Positions 1 through 6,179 of a stretch of 8,519 nt of DNA are shown here, one piece after another (within the stretch, counting starts at the first letter, position 1; each line of letters opens with the position of its first letter). Source of the DNA: Oligosphaeraceae bacterium (lineage in GTDB: Bacteria > Verrucomicrobiota > Lentisphaeria > Oligosphaerales > Oligosphaeraceae); the NCBI GenBank assembly GCA_012515455.1, contig JAAYYJ010000377.1, positions 1-8,519 on the forward strand. The letters are read 5' to 3'. A program made the position numbers and the translations under genes. Under the pieces are notes generated by a model. It was given only the letters and a program-made list of their open reading frames with translations, had not been told where the DNA came from and did not search any database.

Positions 1-2
1 CG

Positions 3-62
3 GAAGTGGCTTTCGACTTGAATGCCAGCTACACCGTGCCGTTGCTGCTCAAGGACGAATAA
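3..62 (+). CDS. C-terminal end of a converging gene, function unknown (partial)
   Basis: Only the last 19 codons and a TAA stop lie in the window; the gene begins to the left of it. The visible residues read EVAFDLNASYTVPLLLKDE, an alternating hydrophobic/polar pattern compatible with a final beta strand and a charged tail. This is too short to place in a family. The gene runs towards the minus-strand cluster and its stop lies 26 bp from the end of the FAD oxidoreductase gene, so the two are convergent neighbours and not one operon. Another plus-strand frame (frame 2) is also open here, but it would continue deep into the antisense of the FAD gene, so the frame ending at 62 is preferred. Confidence is limited by length. 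Confidence 0.45.
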   Translation, partial: EVAFDLNASYTVPLLLKDE

Positions 63-73
63 TCCCGGTGCAT

Positions 74-97
74 GCGCTCTGTGCCTGTTCAGAGCGC
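74..97. terminator. Perfect 8-bp hairpin between convergent genes, possible bidirectional terminator
   Basis: GCGCTCTG (74-81) is followed by an 8-nt loop and the exact inverse CAGAGCGC (90-97). It sits just after the stop of the plus-strand gene and overlaps the TGA stop (89-91) of the minus-strand FAD oxidoreductase gene, which is the usual place for a shared terminator. Neither side is followed by a run of T, so it is not a canonical intrinsic terminator and could act only weakly or as an mRNA 3'-end stabiliser. Confidence 0.4.
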
Positions 98-1585
98 CTG
101 GCGGATGAGCGCCTGGTATGCTTCCTCTCCGGCGGCCTGCCGGAAGGTCAGGAATGCCCCCAGCATCGCTCCCAGGATTCCCGGCATGATGGCGTGATGT
201 CCCAAGGCGTAGCAGTTCCGGACTGGCAGTCTTCCGGACAGCCTGGATGCCGCGATCTTGATTTTCAATCCGTAGGCGCTGCCTCGTGGTGGTGAATAGC
301 GCCGGCAAGTATATGGCGTGGCGGAGGCCAAAATGTGCAGATGCCGGTCGTAGTGCGGATAGACCTTGAGCACATCCTGGTAGATATTCTCGCTGATTCG
401 GCGTTTGAATTCCAGATAGCGCGGATTGCTGGAATAATTGTCCAGTTCCGGGCCGCATTGGGCAGTTACTTCGGAGAGGTGCATGTTTCTGAAGGCGGTG
501 AAGGTTTTCCGGGTCATGCCGTGGTGATCAGGGTCAATGCTGGTTACCATCCCGGTGCCATAGGCGCTGTCGCCGGGGGACAGCAGCCGGTTGAGGTCAT
601 TGCAGCTGATATACTGCAGCAGCTCCGGTTCTGCGGCCAGCTCGCCGTCCAAGGCGGCATAGATGGAGAAAAAACTGCAGGTGTCCTGCGATCTGCCGTA
701 CCGGCGACGGAGGCTCGGGGAGAGCATTTCGGCCGGGAACAGCTGCAGATAGACCTCCGGATGCACGGCAAAGAAGATGTCCTCGACCTGGAGAGTCTCA
801 GCATTGCTGAGCAGCACTTCCTGACACTGCTGGTCACTGGAGAAGCGCAGCATTTTGGCGATGCTGGTGCCGGTGCGGGTCTTGACCTGATGGCGTTCCA
901 GTTCGCGGGTGAAGGCGCTGATAAAGGCATCACCGCCGTTTTTCACCCGGGACAGGTGCTGACTCAAGCCGCAGCTGATGCGGCAATGCTGGGCGAGGGG
1001 TATTTCTGAGGGCGGCGTACCGTGACAGAAGGCCATCATGCCTAGGACGGTTTCCACTTCCGGTGAGGAAAAATGCTGCTGCTGAAAATATTCCTGCAGA
1101 GTGATACTGTCATAGAGTGAGAGCTGGGGAGCAATCGGCTGGTCGGCATGGCGCAAATCGAAGAACGGCGTGCTGGCCACGATATCCTGCTCGAGCTGAA
1201 AATAATTGCGGATGGCGAGGGCATCTTCAGGAAAGACCGCCGAGAGGTATTCGGCGCGTTCGCCGAGGCTGCCGCCCGGCAGAGTGAGCATGCGCCCGGT
1301 CTCCTGGAGATAGACCCTGGAGCGCAGCGGTTCTGCTTTGAGGTCGCTTTCCAGGCCGAGAATAGTCAAAATCTGGGACAGGGTATCACCGAATCCGCCG
1401 GTGAAATGGAAGCCGGTGTCGAAGCGCAGTCCGTTGCGGGTAAAACGGCGCAGGTACCCGCCAATGCCAGATTGAGTCTCCATCAAGGTGACCCTCCGGC
1501 CGGCTTTGGCCAGCAGGAGGGCGGCGGTGAGCCCGGCGGCTCCTGAGCCGACCACCAGGGTCTCTTTGAGGGTATTTGCTGGCAT
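89..1585 (-). CDS. CrtI/CrtISO/RetSat-like FAD-dependent oxidoreductase
   Basis: This 498-residue flavoprotein belongs to the phytoene desaturase/carotenoid isomerase/retinol saturase superfamily. The N-terminus has the dinucleotide-binding motif GSGAAG (13-18) with the ribose-binding acid E36, then GIGGYLRRF (40-48) and RFDTGFH (54-60), a signature of this family. An NGGD segment (226-229) precedes the second half of the FAD domain. The C-terminal segment YALGHHAIMPGILGAMLG (459-476) is the FAD-closing motif. Length is normal. Members desaturate, saturate or cis-trans isomerise polyene chains. Beside KS, ACP and ketoreductase genes and with no phytoene synthase in view, an acyl-ACP or lipid polyene is a likelier substrate than a carotenoid (inference). 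It begins 14 nt after the ketoreductase stop with no clear Shine-Dalgarno, so translation may be coupled. It is the last gene of its operon. Confidence 0.9.
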   Translation of the reverse strand: MPANTLKETLVVGSGAAGLTAALLLAKAGRRVTLMETQSGIGGYLRRFTRNGLRFDTGFHFTGGFGDTLSQILTILGLESDLKAEPLRSRVYLQETGRMLTLPGGSLGERAEYLSAVFPEDALAIRNYFQLEQDIVASTPFFDLRHADQPIAPQLSLYDSITLQEYFQQQHFSSPEVETVLGMMAFCHGTPPSEIPLAQHCRISCGLSQHLSRVKNGGDAFISAFTRELERHQVKTRTGTSIAKMLRFSSDQQCQEVLLSNAETLQVEDIFFAVHPEVYLQLFPAEMLSPSLRRRYGRSQDTCSFFSIYAALDGELAAEPELLQYISCNDLNRLLSPGDSAYGTGMVTSIDPDHHGMTRKTFTAFRNMHLSEVTAQCGPELDNYSSNPRYLEFKRRISENIYQDVLKVYPHYDRHLHILASATPYTCRRYSPPRGSAYGLKIKIAASRLSGRLPVRNCYALGHHAIMPGILGAMLGAFLTFRQAAGEEAYQALIRQAL

Positions 1586-1599
1586 CGCGCGGTGGTTAT

Positions 1600-2343
1600 T
1601 CAGATGATCAGTCCGCCATTGACCGCGAGGACCTGGCCGTGGATGTAGGCGCTGTCCGGGCCGGCTAAAAAACTGACTGCGCCGGCGACTTCCTGGACGG
1701 TCCCGATCCGGTTGAGAGGAATCAGAGGCAGGATGCGCTCAAGAGGCAGACTTTCGGTCATGGCGGTGCTGATGACTCCGGGAGCCACCACGTTGACCAG
1801 AATGCCCTTGCGCCCGATTTCCCGGGCCAGCGCTTTTGCGGCGCCGATCAGCGCGGCTTTGGAGGCGGAATAATTGACCTGCCCGGCCTGCCCGGCTTGC
1901 CCTGAGGCGGAGCTGATGACAATGATGCGCCCGCGTTTGCGGGCCAGCAGTCCGAAGACAAAGGGCTGTACGGTATTGAAGAAGCCATCGAGGTTGGTTC
2001 TGATGACCGCTTGCCACTGTTCCGGGTCCATGAAGGCGAAGAGATTATCCCTGGCAATGCCGGCATTGTATACAATGACCTCCGGGAGAGCATCGCCTTC
2101 CAGGTAGGGCTGGAGGGCCTTCTTGCTCGCTTCCCGGTCGCCGACCTCGAGCAGCAGCAGAGTGAACTCCCGCCCGGCCTGGCGGACCAGGCGTTCGGTC
2201 TCTTCGGCATCTCTGCCCGCCTGGCGACTGCTGGCGATGATATTGAAGCCATCGCGGGCCAGTCTGGCCGCGATGGCCTGTCCAATGCCCTTGCAGCCGC
2301 CGATAATCAAGGCGGTGCCGGCGGTGCGGTTATCCAGTCCCAT
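1600..2343 (-). CDS. FabG-like 3-oxoacyl-ACP reductase (short-chain dehydrogenase)
   Basis: This 247-residue classical SDR has the length and motifs of beta-ketoacyl-ACP reductases, which reduce the beta-keto group of an acyl-ACP with NADPH. The cofactor motif reads IGGCKGIG (14-21), so the usual leading Thr of TGxxxGIG is Ile. The NNAG motif is YNAG (92-95). The catalytic set N117, S145, Y158, K162 is complete and keeps E. coli FabG spacing (13 residues from Ser to Tyr, 41 from Asn to Tyr). NVVAPG (184-189) follows, as in FabG. The ATG lies 21 nt after the lipoprotein stop with no strong ribosome site. Its place between cluster genes suggests a pathway-specific reductase and not the housekeeping FabG (inference). 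The Ile and Tyr changes in the two Rossmann motifs fit a divergent paralog. Confidence 0.92.
   Translation of the reverse strand: MGLDNRTAGTALIIGGCKGIGQAIAARLARDGFNIIASSRQAGRDAEETERLVRQAGREFTLLLLEVGDREASKKALQPYLEGDALPEVIVYNAGIARDNLFAFMDPEQWQAVIRTNLDGFFNTVQPFVFGLLARKRGRIIVISSASGQAGQAGQVNYSASKAALIGAAKALAREIGRKGILVNVVAPGVISTAMTESLPLERILPLIPLNRIGTVQEVAGAVSFLAGPDSAYIHGQVLAVNGGLII
1878..1904 (-). repeat. Imperfect 9-bp tandem repeat inside the ketoreductase gene
   Basis: Three consecutive 9-bp units on the plus strand (CCTGCCCGG twice, then a copy with two changes) encode the GQAGQAGQ stretch between the catalytic Ser and Tyr of the ketoreductase. FabG proteins normally carry a glycine-rich G-x-x-G-x-x-G-Q segment here, so the repeat probably reflects protein constraint combined with codon choice. 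Confidence 0.5.
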
Positions 2344-2364
2344 GGTTGTATCTGCGGGCAGGGT

Positions 2365-2943
2365 TTATTTCGCCGGCGGGGTGGAGACGGCATTCAGGTA
2401 GATTGGGTATTTGGCGATGGCGATGGGCCGGTTGCGATTTTCTCCGAAATAGGGCAGGAAGGCGGCCACCAGTCCCGGGAACCAGTAGTTGCTCACTTCG
2501 GAGGCCCGTCCGCTGCAGCCAGTGGCGATGGTCCAGATGCGGTTCCCTTTCTCCGTGGCGGTGAGCATATAGTTCACGGTTTTGCGCTCGCGGCGGGGAT
2601 TTTGGGGAACGATATTCAGATGGCTGTCGGCCAGTTCGGCAGCAATCACCAGGTCGCTGGCGGCGCTCTCCCGCAAGCCGAGATAATTCAGCGCATTGAC
2701 GGTATAGAACTTTATTTCCTGCTGATATACCGCCGGCACTTTGCTGACGTCCAGGACGTATTCCTTAATTTCCGATTGCCGGCTGAAATTCGTGTTGATT
2801 GAACACACTTTAGCCCGGTTGAGCAGCGGCGGGGTCATGGCGGCGGGAGTCAGACTCTGGGGTGCGGTTTGGTTGCGTGCGCAGCCGCACAGCAAAATGA
2901 GAGTGCCGAAGACCGCGACAAGGGCAAGGGAATGCTTTTTCAT
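2365..2943 (-). CDS. Predicted outer-membrane lipoprotein of unknown function
   Basis: This 192-residue protein starts with a lysine-led hydrophobic signal peptide and a lipobox LCGC (18-21), so signal peptidase II should cleave before C21. Ala at +2 favours sorting to the outer membrane. The mature part has no other transmembrane segment. Apart from the lipidated Cys it contains two cysteines, C47 and C143, which could form a disulfide. The layout (an early beta region, a Tyr/Asn-rich middle, a DLVIAAEL strand at 97-104, and an Ile-Trp strand near 136-138) loosely recalls small periplasmic lipoprotein folds such as DUF4136 or YajG, but I do not recognise the family. It has a strong ribosome site and is the first gene after an AT-rich gap, followed by the ketoreductase 21 nt on. 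A role in carrying or anchoring the cluster's lipid product in the envelope is inference only. Confidence 0.8.
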   Translation of the reverse strand: MKKHSLALVAVFGTLILLCGCARNQTAPQSLTPAAMTPPLLNRAKVCSINTNFSRQSEIKEYVLDVSKVPAVYQQEIKFYTVNALNYLGLRESAASDLVIAAELADSHLNIVPQNPRRERKTVNYMLTATEKGNRIWTIATGCSGRASEVSNYWFPGLVAAFLPYFGENRNRPIAIAKYPIYLNAVSTPPAK

Positions 2944-3062
2944 TTTGGCTCACCTCAGGTTGGAATTTTTCAGTTCTGCAAAGATTATCGCGAACTACTA
3001 ATTACTAAACATTCGCTTTGAAATTTTGCAAATCAGGCGGGCTAAAACTTCGCTGGCGGGAA
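2944..3062 (-). promoter_or_regulatory. AT-rich intergenic gap with possible promoter for the lipoprotein operon
   Basis: This is the only sizeable gap in the minus-strand cluster and is clearly richer in A+T than the genes around it. Candidate sigma-70-like elements on the minus strand are TTGCAA (3026-3031) with TAGTAA (3002-3007), spaced 18 nt, and a separate -10-like GATAAT (2984-2989) that lacks a good -35 box. None is a strong match. No clear terminator hairpin for the upstream gene is seen. The gap suggests that the lipoprotein, ketoreductase and oxidoreductase genes can be transcribed on their own, with or without readthrough. Confidence 0.35.
2950..2956 (-). promoter_or_regulatory. 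Strong Shine-Dalgarno of the lipoprotein gene
   Basis: The minus strand reads GAGGTGA, an extended match to the anti-Shine-Dalgarno sequence, 6 nt before the ATG at 2943. It is the best ribosome site in the window and fixes the start of the lipoprotein. The two genes that follow have no comparable site. Confidence 0.75.
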
Positions 3063-3782
3063 TCAGATTGGCGTGCTGGGGCGAAAAACGACAGGCTGAT
3101 TGGTGTCAGGCTCGGTCAGTTCCCGGATGGTCTCCAGAGGTAGTCCGAGGGTGCAGGCGTCCAGGCAAGGAGCCGTACCGGCGTCCCGGTCCAGGTGCAG
3201 TTCCCGGGCACCGGGGGCCGGGGATGCACTCAACCGCAGGGCGCAGATTATCTCCTCGGGCTCCTGGGCGAAACGTCCGGGGGCCAAAGCAGGTGCGGCG
3301 GCAGTCAGCAGCCCCCGTTCCTCGATGCCTATCAGCAGCACCTGCGGGCACATTTTCGCCTGCAGCAGGGTCTGAGCCAGCTGCAACGCCTCGAACAGCG
3401 GTGCCTCGAAGCCGGTCACCGCAAAGGCCGGGCCGGTGATTTTCAGGATGCTGCCCAGGTATGCTGCGGCGGCATTATGCACGGAATGCGAGAATCGTAC
3501 CGGCAGGATCATATCCTCGGGGTAATCGAGGATATCGTCGAGGGTGGCGAAGACGGTCTTGTGGGGTCCGAAAGCGCTGACCGTAATCAGGCCGGTGTCG
3601 CTGGCGAAAGCAGAGGGGAAGGGTGCCCCGCTGCGGCCCAGCACCGCGGCTGCGGCCAGGGCGGTATAGCGGTCGGCGCGGCGCAGCGCGTAGGCCGCCC
3701 GGACGGCTTTGATCTCCTCTTCCCTCAGCGGGCAGGTGAAGCGGCTGAAGATGCGGCAGTTTAAGAGGTAGAGTGGATTCAT
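3063..3782 (-). CDS. Half-length beta-ketoacyl synthase homolog, chain-length-factor-like
   Basis: This 239-residue protein resembles the N-terminal half of a ketosynthase, of the Ketoacyl-synt_2 type (PF13723) annotated as beta-ketoacyl synthase chain length factor in aryl-polyene-type clusters. FSHSVHNAAA (97-106) is characteristic of that group. Aligning GPAFAVTGFEAP (117-128) with the GPALTVSNACSS of the neighbouring KS places E126 at the catalytic Cys, and the C-terminal half with the two active-site His is absent, so it should not condense by itself. Family members are thought to pair with an active KS and set chain length. The gene starts 2 nt after the KS stop with its own AGGAGA ribosome site (3791-3796, spacing 8), so the two products are probably made together as a pair. 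It is the last gene before the AT-rich gap. Confidence 0.8.
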   Translation of the reverse strand: MNPLYLLNCRIFSRFTCPLREEEIKAVRAAYALRRADRYTALAAAAVLGRSGAPFPSAFASDTGLITVSAFGPHKTVFATLDDILDYPEDMILPVRFSHSVHNAAAAYLGSILKITGPAFAVTGFEAPLFEALQLAQTLLQAKMCPQVLLIGIEERGLLTAAAPALAPGRFAQEPEEIICALRLSASPAPGARELHLDRDAGTAPCLDACTLGLPLETIRELTEPDTNQPVVFRPSTPI

Positions 3783-3784
3783 CT

Positions 3785-4963
3785 TCAGAGTCTCCTGAGC
3801 ACCAGCGCGGTATTGGAACCGCCGAAGGCCAACGAGGTGGACAGGGCGTATTCGGCAGCCGGGATGGCAGTGCTGCGGCTGAGCGGCGCGAGGGGCATCT
3901 CTGGCGACAGACTCTCAAAGCGGGTGCTGGCAGGGACCATTTCCCGTTCCAGCATCAGCAGGCTTAAGATGCATTCGATGGCGCCGGCTGCTCCGAGGGT
4001 GTGACCAGTCAAACCCTTGGTGGAAATAAAGCGGGCGGAGTCTTGAAACAGCCGCTGAAAGACCACCGACTCGACCTGGTCATTGACGCTGGTGCCGGTG
4101 CCATGTGCGTTGATAAAGGCGATGTCGCTGGTGCTGATGCCCCCGGCACTGTGCAGGCTGAACCGGATGGCGCGCTCCAGTCCCTTGCCCTCGGGATCGG
4201 GCTGGGTGATATGAAAAGCATCGCTGCTGTTGCCGTAGCCGGCAAGGGCGAAGCATGGAGCTGATCCGACCGGCGCCCGGGCGGACAGGATGAGAATGCC
4301 GGCGCCTTCACCCAGATTCAGGCCGTTGCGTCTGGCATCGAAGGGCCGGCAGGGCTCCGGCGAACAGACCCCGAGGGCGTTGAAGCCGTCCAGGGGTACT
4401 TTGTTGATCTCATCCGTGCCGCCGCAGATAACCAGGTCGCAAAGGCCCTGCCGGATCCACAGCATCGCTATGCCGATGGCATCCGCCCCGGAGGAACAGG
4501 CGTTGGAGACCGTCAGGGCAGGGCCCTGCAAGTGGAATTCCCGGCGGGTCCACTCGGCCGGGTTGCCGGCGATATAGTCCCGGAAGGGCTGGGCCGGTGG
4601 GGTGCCGCCGCTGCGCAAGGTGGCATAGAAGGGGATGTTGTTGAGCTGACAGGCCACAGTGGTGCCGATGCAGACGCCCACCCGCTGCCGGGCGAGGTCC
4701 CGGGCGCTGAGTCCGGCCTCGGACAGCGCTTCCTGCAATGCGCAGCGCAGCAGCTGCAGGCTGAAACCGCCTGGGACACCGGGGTCAGGCTCCAGGTCTG
4801 GTATTTCGAAGACCGGCAGCTTCAGGGCCGTTTCCACCTTCCTGGACAAGGCCGGCAGCCGGGGGTGCGGAGCGTACAGCGCGGCCGCGGCCCGGGGGAC
4901 ATCCGGCCCGAGGGCGGAAATCATGCCTTTGCCGCTGACATAGACGTGGTTGTGGCGGTGCAT
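3785..4963 (-). CDS. Beta-ketoacyl-ACP synthase (FabF/type II PKS KS-alpha-like)
   Basis: This 392-residue condensing enzyme extends an acyl chain by decarboxylative Claisen condensation with malonyl-ACP. The full active site is visible: C156 in NACSSG (154-159), H287 in NAHGTGT (285-291), K316, and H321 in GLTGHTLGAAGA (317-328). The glycine-rich GEGAG (218-222) and C-terminal SLAFGGSNTALVL (377-389) are also family hallmarks. Length is slightly short of FabF but normal for cluster-type ketosynthases. The start MHRHNHVYVSGKGMISALG fits the usual first beta strand, although the ribosome site is weak (AGGT about 10 nt upstream). It lies 24 nt after the ACP gene and 2 nt before the CLF-like gene. 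That order suggests a dedicated KS/CLF/ACP set separate from primary fatty acid synthesis (inference). Confidence 0.93.
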   Translation of the reverse strand: MHRHNHVYVSGKGMISALGPDVPRAAAALYAPHPRLPALSRKVETALKLPVFEIPDLEPDPGVPGGFSLQLLRCALQEALSEAGLSARDLARQRVGVCIGTTVACQLNNIPFYATLRSGGTPPAQPFRDYIAGNPAEWTRREFHLQGPALTVSNACSSGADAIGIAMLWIRQGLCDLVICGGTDEINKVPLDGFNALGVCSPEPCRPFDARRNGLNLGEGAGILILSARAPVGSAPCFALAGYGNSSDAFHITQPDPEGKGLERAIRFSLHSAGGISTSDIAFINAHGTGTSVNDQVESVVFQRLFQDSARFISTKGLTGHTLGAAGAIECILSLLMLEREMVPASTRFESLSPEMPLAPLSRSTAIPAAEYALSTSLAFGGSNTALVLRRL

Positions 4964-4987
4964 AAGATTTCGACCTGAGGCCAGGCG

Positions 4988-5263
4988 TTATTGGTGGTCC
5001 TGCTGATATTTCTGCACGAAGTCACTGAGCGAGGCAAAAGTCGCGAAGATTTCGCGTTTTTGGTCCACGGCATTCTGCGGGATGCCGTATTCGCGTTTCA
5101 GAGCGATAACAATTTCCACTGCATCGAGAGAATCCAGGCTGAGGCCGGTGCCGAACAGCGCCTCGTCATCCTTGATATCCTCGGGCTTCTTTTCCTCCAG
5201 CTGCAACCAGCTGATTAGCCTCTGTTTGAATTCCTGTCTGAATTTAAGGGTCGCGTCATCCAT
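4988..5263 (-). CDS. Acyl carrier protein
   Basis: This is a 91-residue four-helix carrier protein. The phosphopantetheine attachment site is S45 in LSLDSLDAVE (41-50), followed by the recognition-helix region IVIALKREYGI. The protein is acidic, as ACPs are, and slightly longer than FAS AcpP at both ends. An upstream ATG at 5413 would give 141 residues, but its extra N-terminus is only the out-of-frame reading of the acyltransferase gene. The ATG at 5263 has a clear AGGAGA site at correct spacing and gives the normal ACP length. The start overlaps the end of the acyltransferase gene by 8 nt (ATGGATGA), a sign of translational coupling. It presumably carries the chain extended by the downstream KS/CLF pair and donates it to the acyltransferase. 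Confidence 0.92.
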   Translation of the reverse strand: MDDATLKFRQEFKQRLISWLQLEEKKPEDIKDDEALFGTGLSLDSLDAVEIVIALKREYGIPQNAVDQKREIFATFASLSDFVQKYQQDHQ

Positions 5264-6179
5264 TGTCAGTCTCCTGGATAGATTTGGGTGCGGAAGATGT
5301 ATCGTAATGAAAAATCTGATATGGGAATGAGGAGGCGATTTTTTCCAGCTCCAGGGCATATTTTTTGACGCTGGGCTCGAAGCAGCTGTTTTTGGGTTTG
5401 ACCGGCAGGTCATAATCGAGGTGAATCGGTTCGGCGAAATAGAAATCGATGCTTCTGGCCATTCCGCGCATCAGGGTGAAGACCGGTATGACGGCACAGC
5501 CGCAGCGGGCGGCCAGCAGCCAGGGCGAGAGCGGGATCATGATCGAGCCGCCCAGCAGCGGCATCCGGATGGCACTCTCGCTTTCGTCGGCCCGCCGGTC
5601 GCCCATGATGCAGACGATTTCGCCGCGGTTGATTGCGGCGATGCATTCCAGCAGTCCTCCGAACGGGCTGCGGTTGTCCACGAGCTTGAAATGCTGCCCC
5701 GAGAACATCCTGGCGATATTGGCATTGGCGTTGGCCTGAATGAGCAGATTCACCGGCCGCTGGTATGTATCCAGGTAAGTCAGGGCGGCCTGCCAGCAGC
5801 CGACATGGCTGATCAGCAGGATCAGTCCGCGGTCTTTCGCCAGCAGCAGCGCGCGCAGTCGTTCGGGGTGTTCCTCCCGGATCGGTACCTGGTGTCCGCT
5901 GCGCAGCCAGTGGGCCAGGATCATGACCTGGCCCTGGCAGACGATGAGGCGGTAAAAATGCCACCAGGCGTGCAGTCTGCCGGCATGGGGGAATCTGCGG
6001 CTCAGATAGGGTGCGGCGGCCTGGCGGGCCGTGCGGTCGAAGAGGGCATAAAAGAAGGCGATGAACCAGACGAAGCAGCAGGTGCCGGCCGGGCCGAGGA
6101 TTTTCAGCATCGCCCGGAAGAAGAAGATGCCCAGGCAGTTCCCTCTGCTGTCACTGAGATTATGCTGCTCCGGAGGCAT
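5256..6179 (-). CDS. LpxL/HtrB-like lysophospholipid acyltransferase
   Basis: This 307-residue protein resembles the lipid A acyltransferase family (PF03279), inner-membrane enzymes that transfer an acyl chain from ACP to a lipid or sugar acceptor. A hydrophobic N-terminal segment (about 17-47) would anchor it. The catalytic block is ISHVGCWQAA (123-132): H125 is in place, but the acid of the HX4(D/E) motif is Q130. A second conserved block, IMGDR (191-195), matches the family's GDR-type motif, and the PLLGG (207-211) and SPWLLAARCGCAVIPVF (218-234) segments also fit. The ATG at 6179 has AGAGGAA 7 nt upstream. The gene overlaps the glycosyltransferase end by 20 nt and the ACP start by 8 nt. 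LpxL-like acyltransferases also occur in aryl-polyene-type clusters, where they are thought to place the polyene on a lipid anchor; that role is the likeliest here (inference). Confidence 0.88.
   Translation of the reverse strand: MPPEQHNLSDSRGNCLGIFFFRAMLKILGPAGTCCFVWFIAFFYALFDRTARQAAAPYLSRRFPHAGRLHAWWHFYRLIVCQGQVMILAHWLRSGHQVPIREEHPERLRALLLAKDRGLILLISHVGCWQAALTYLDTYQRPVNLLIQANANANIARMFSGQHFKLVDNRSPFGGLLECIAAINRGEIVCIMGDRRADESESAIRMPLLGGSIMIPLSPWLLAARCGCAVIPVFTLMRGMARSIDFYFAEPIHLDYDLPVKPKNSCFEPSVKKYALELEKIASSFPYQIFHYDTSSAPKSIQETDNG
5270..5275 (-). promoter_or_regulatory. Shine-Dalgarno that decides the ACP start
   Basis: The minus strand reads AGGAGA 6 nt before the ATG at 5263. It lies inside the last codons of the acyltransferase gene and supports the short 91-residue ACP over the longer frame starting at 5413. 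Confidence 0.75.

Noticed and set aside
335..1009. Long plus-strand open frame opposite the FAD oxidoreductase gene
   Set aside because: It is antisense to a gene with clear family motifs, has no recognisable domain, and long antisense frames are expected in this GC-rich DNA.
89..1585. Carotenoid biosynthesis operon
   Set aside because: Only the superfamily match of the flavoenzyme suggests it. No phytoene synthase or cyclase is present and all neighbours are acyl-ACP or envelope-lipid type genes.
2011..2802. A 263-codon plus-strand open frame spanning the ketoreductase and lipoprotein genes
   Set aside because: It crosses two real genes in antisense, including an intergenic spacer, and its Gly/Ala-rich product is typical of a shadow frame.
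3063..4963. KS and CLF-like genes as one ketosynthase split by a frameshift
   Set aside because: The upstream KS is full length with both His motifs and the C-terminal FGGSN segment, and the shorter protein repeats an N-terminal half instead of continuing it. It also has its own ribosome site.
4988..5413. Longer ACP starting at 5413
   Set aside because: The added 50 residues are only the acyltransferase gene read out of frame. The ATG at 5263 has a good ribosome site and gives normal ACP length.
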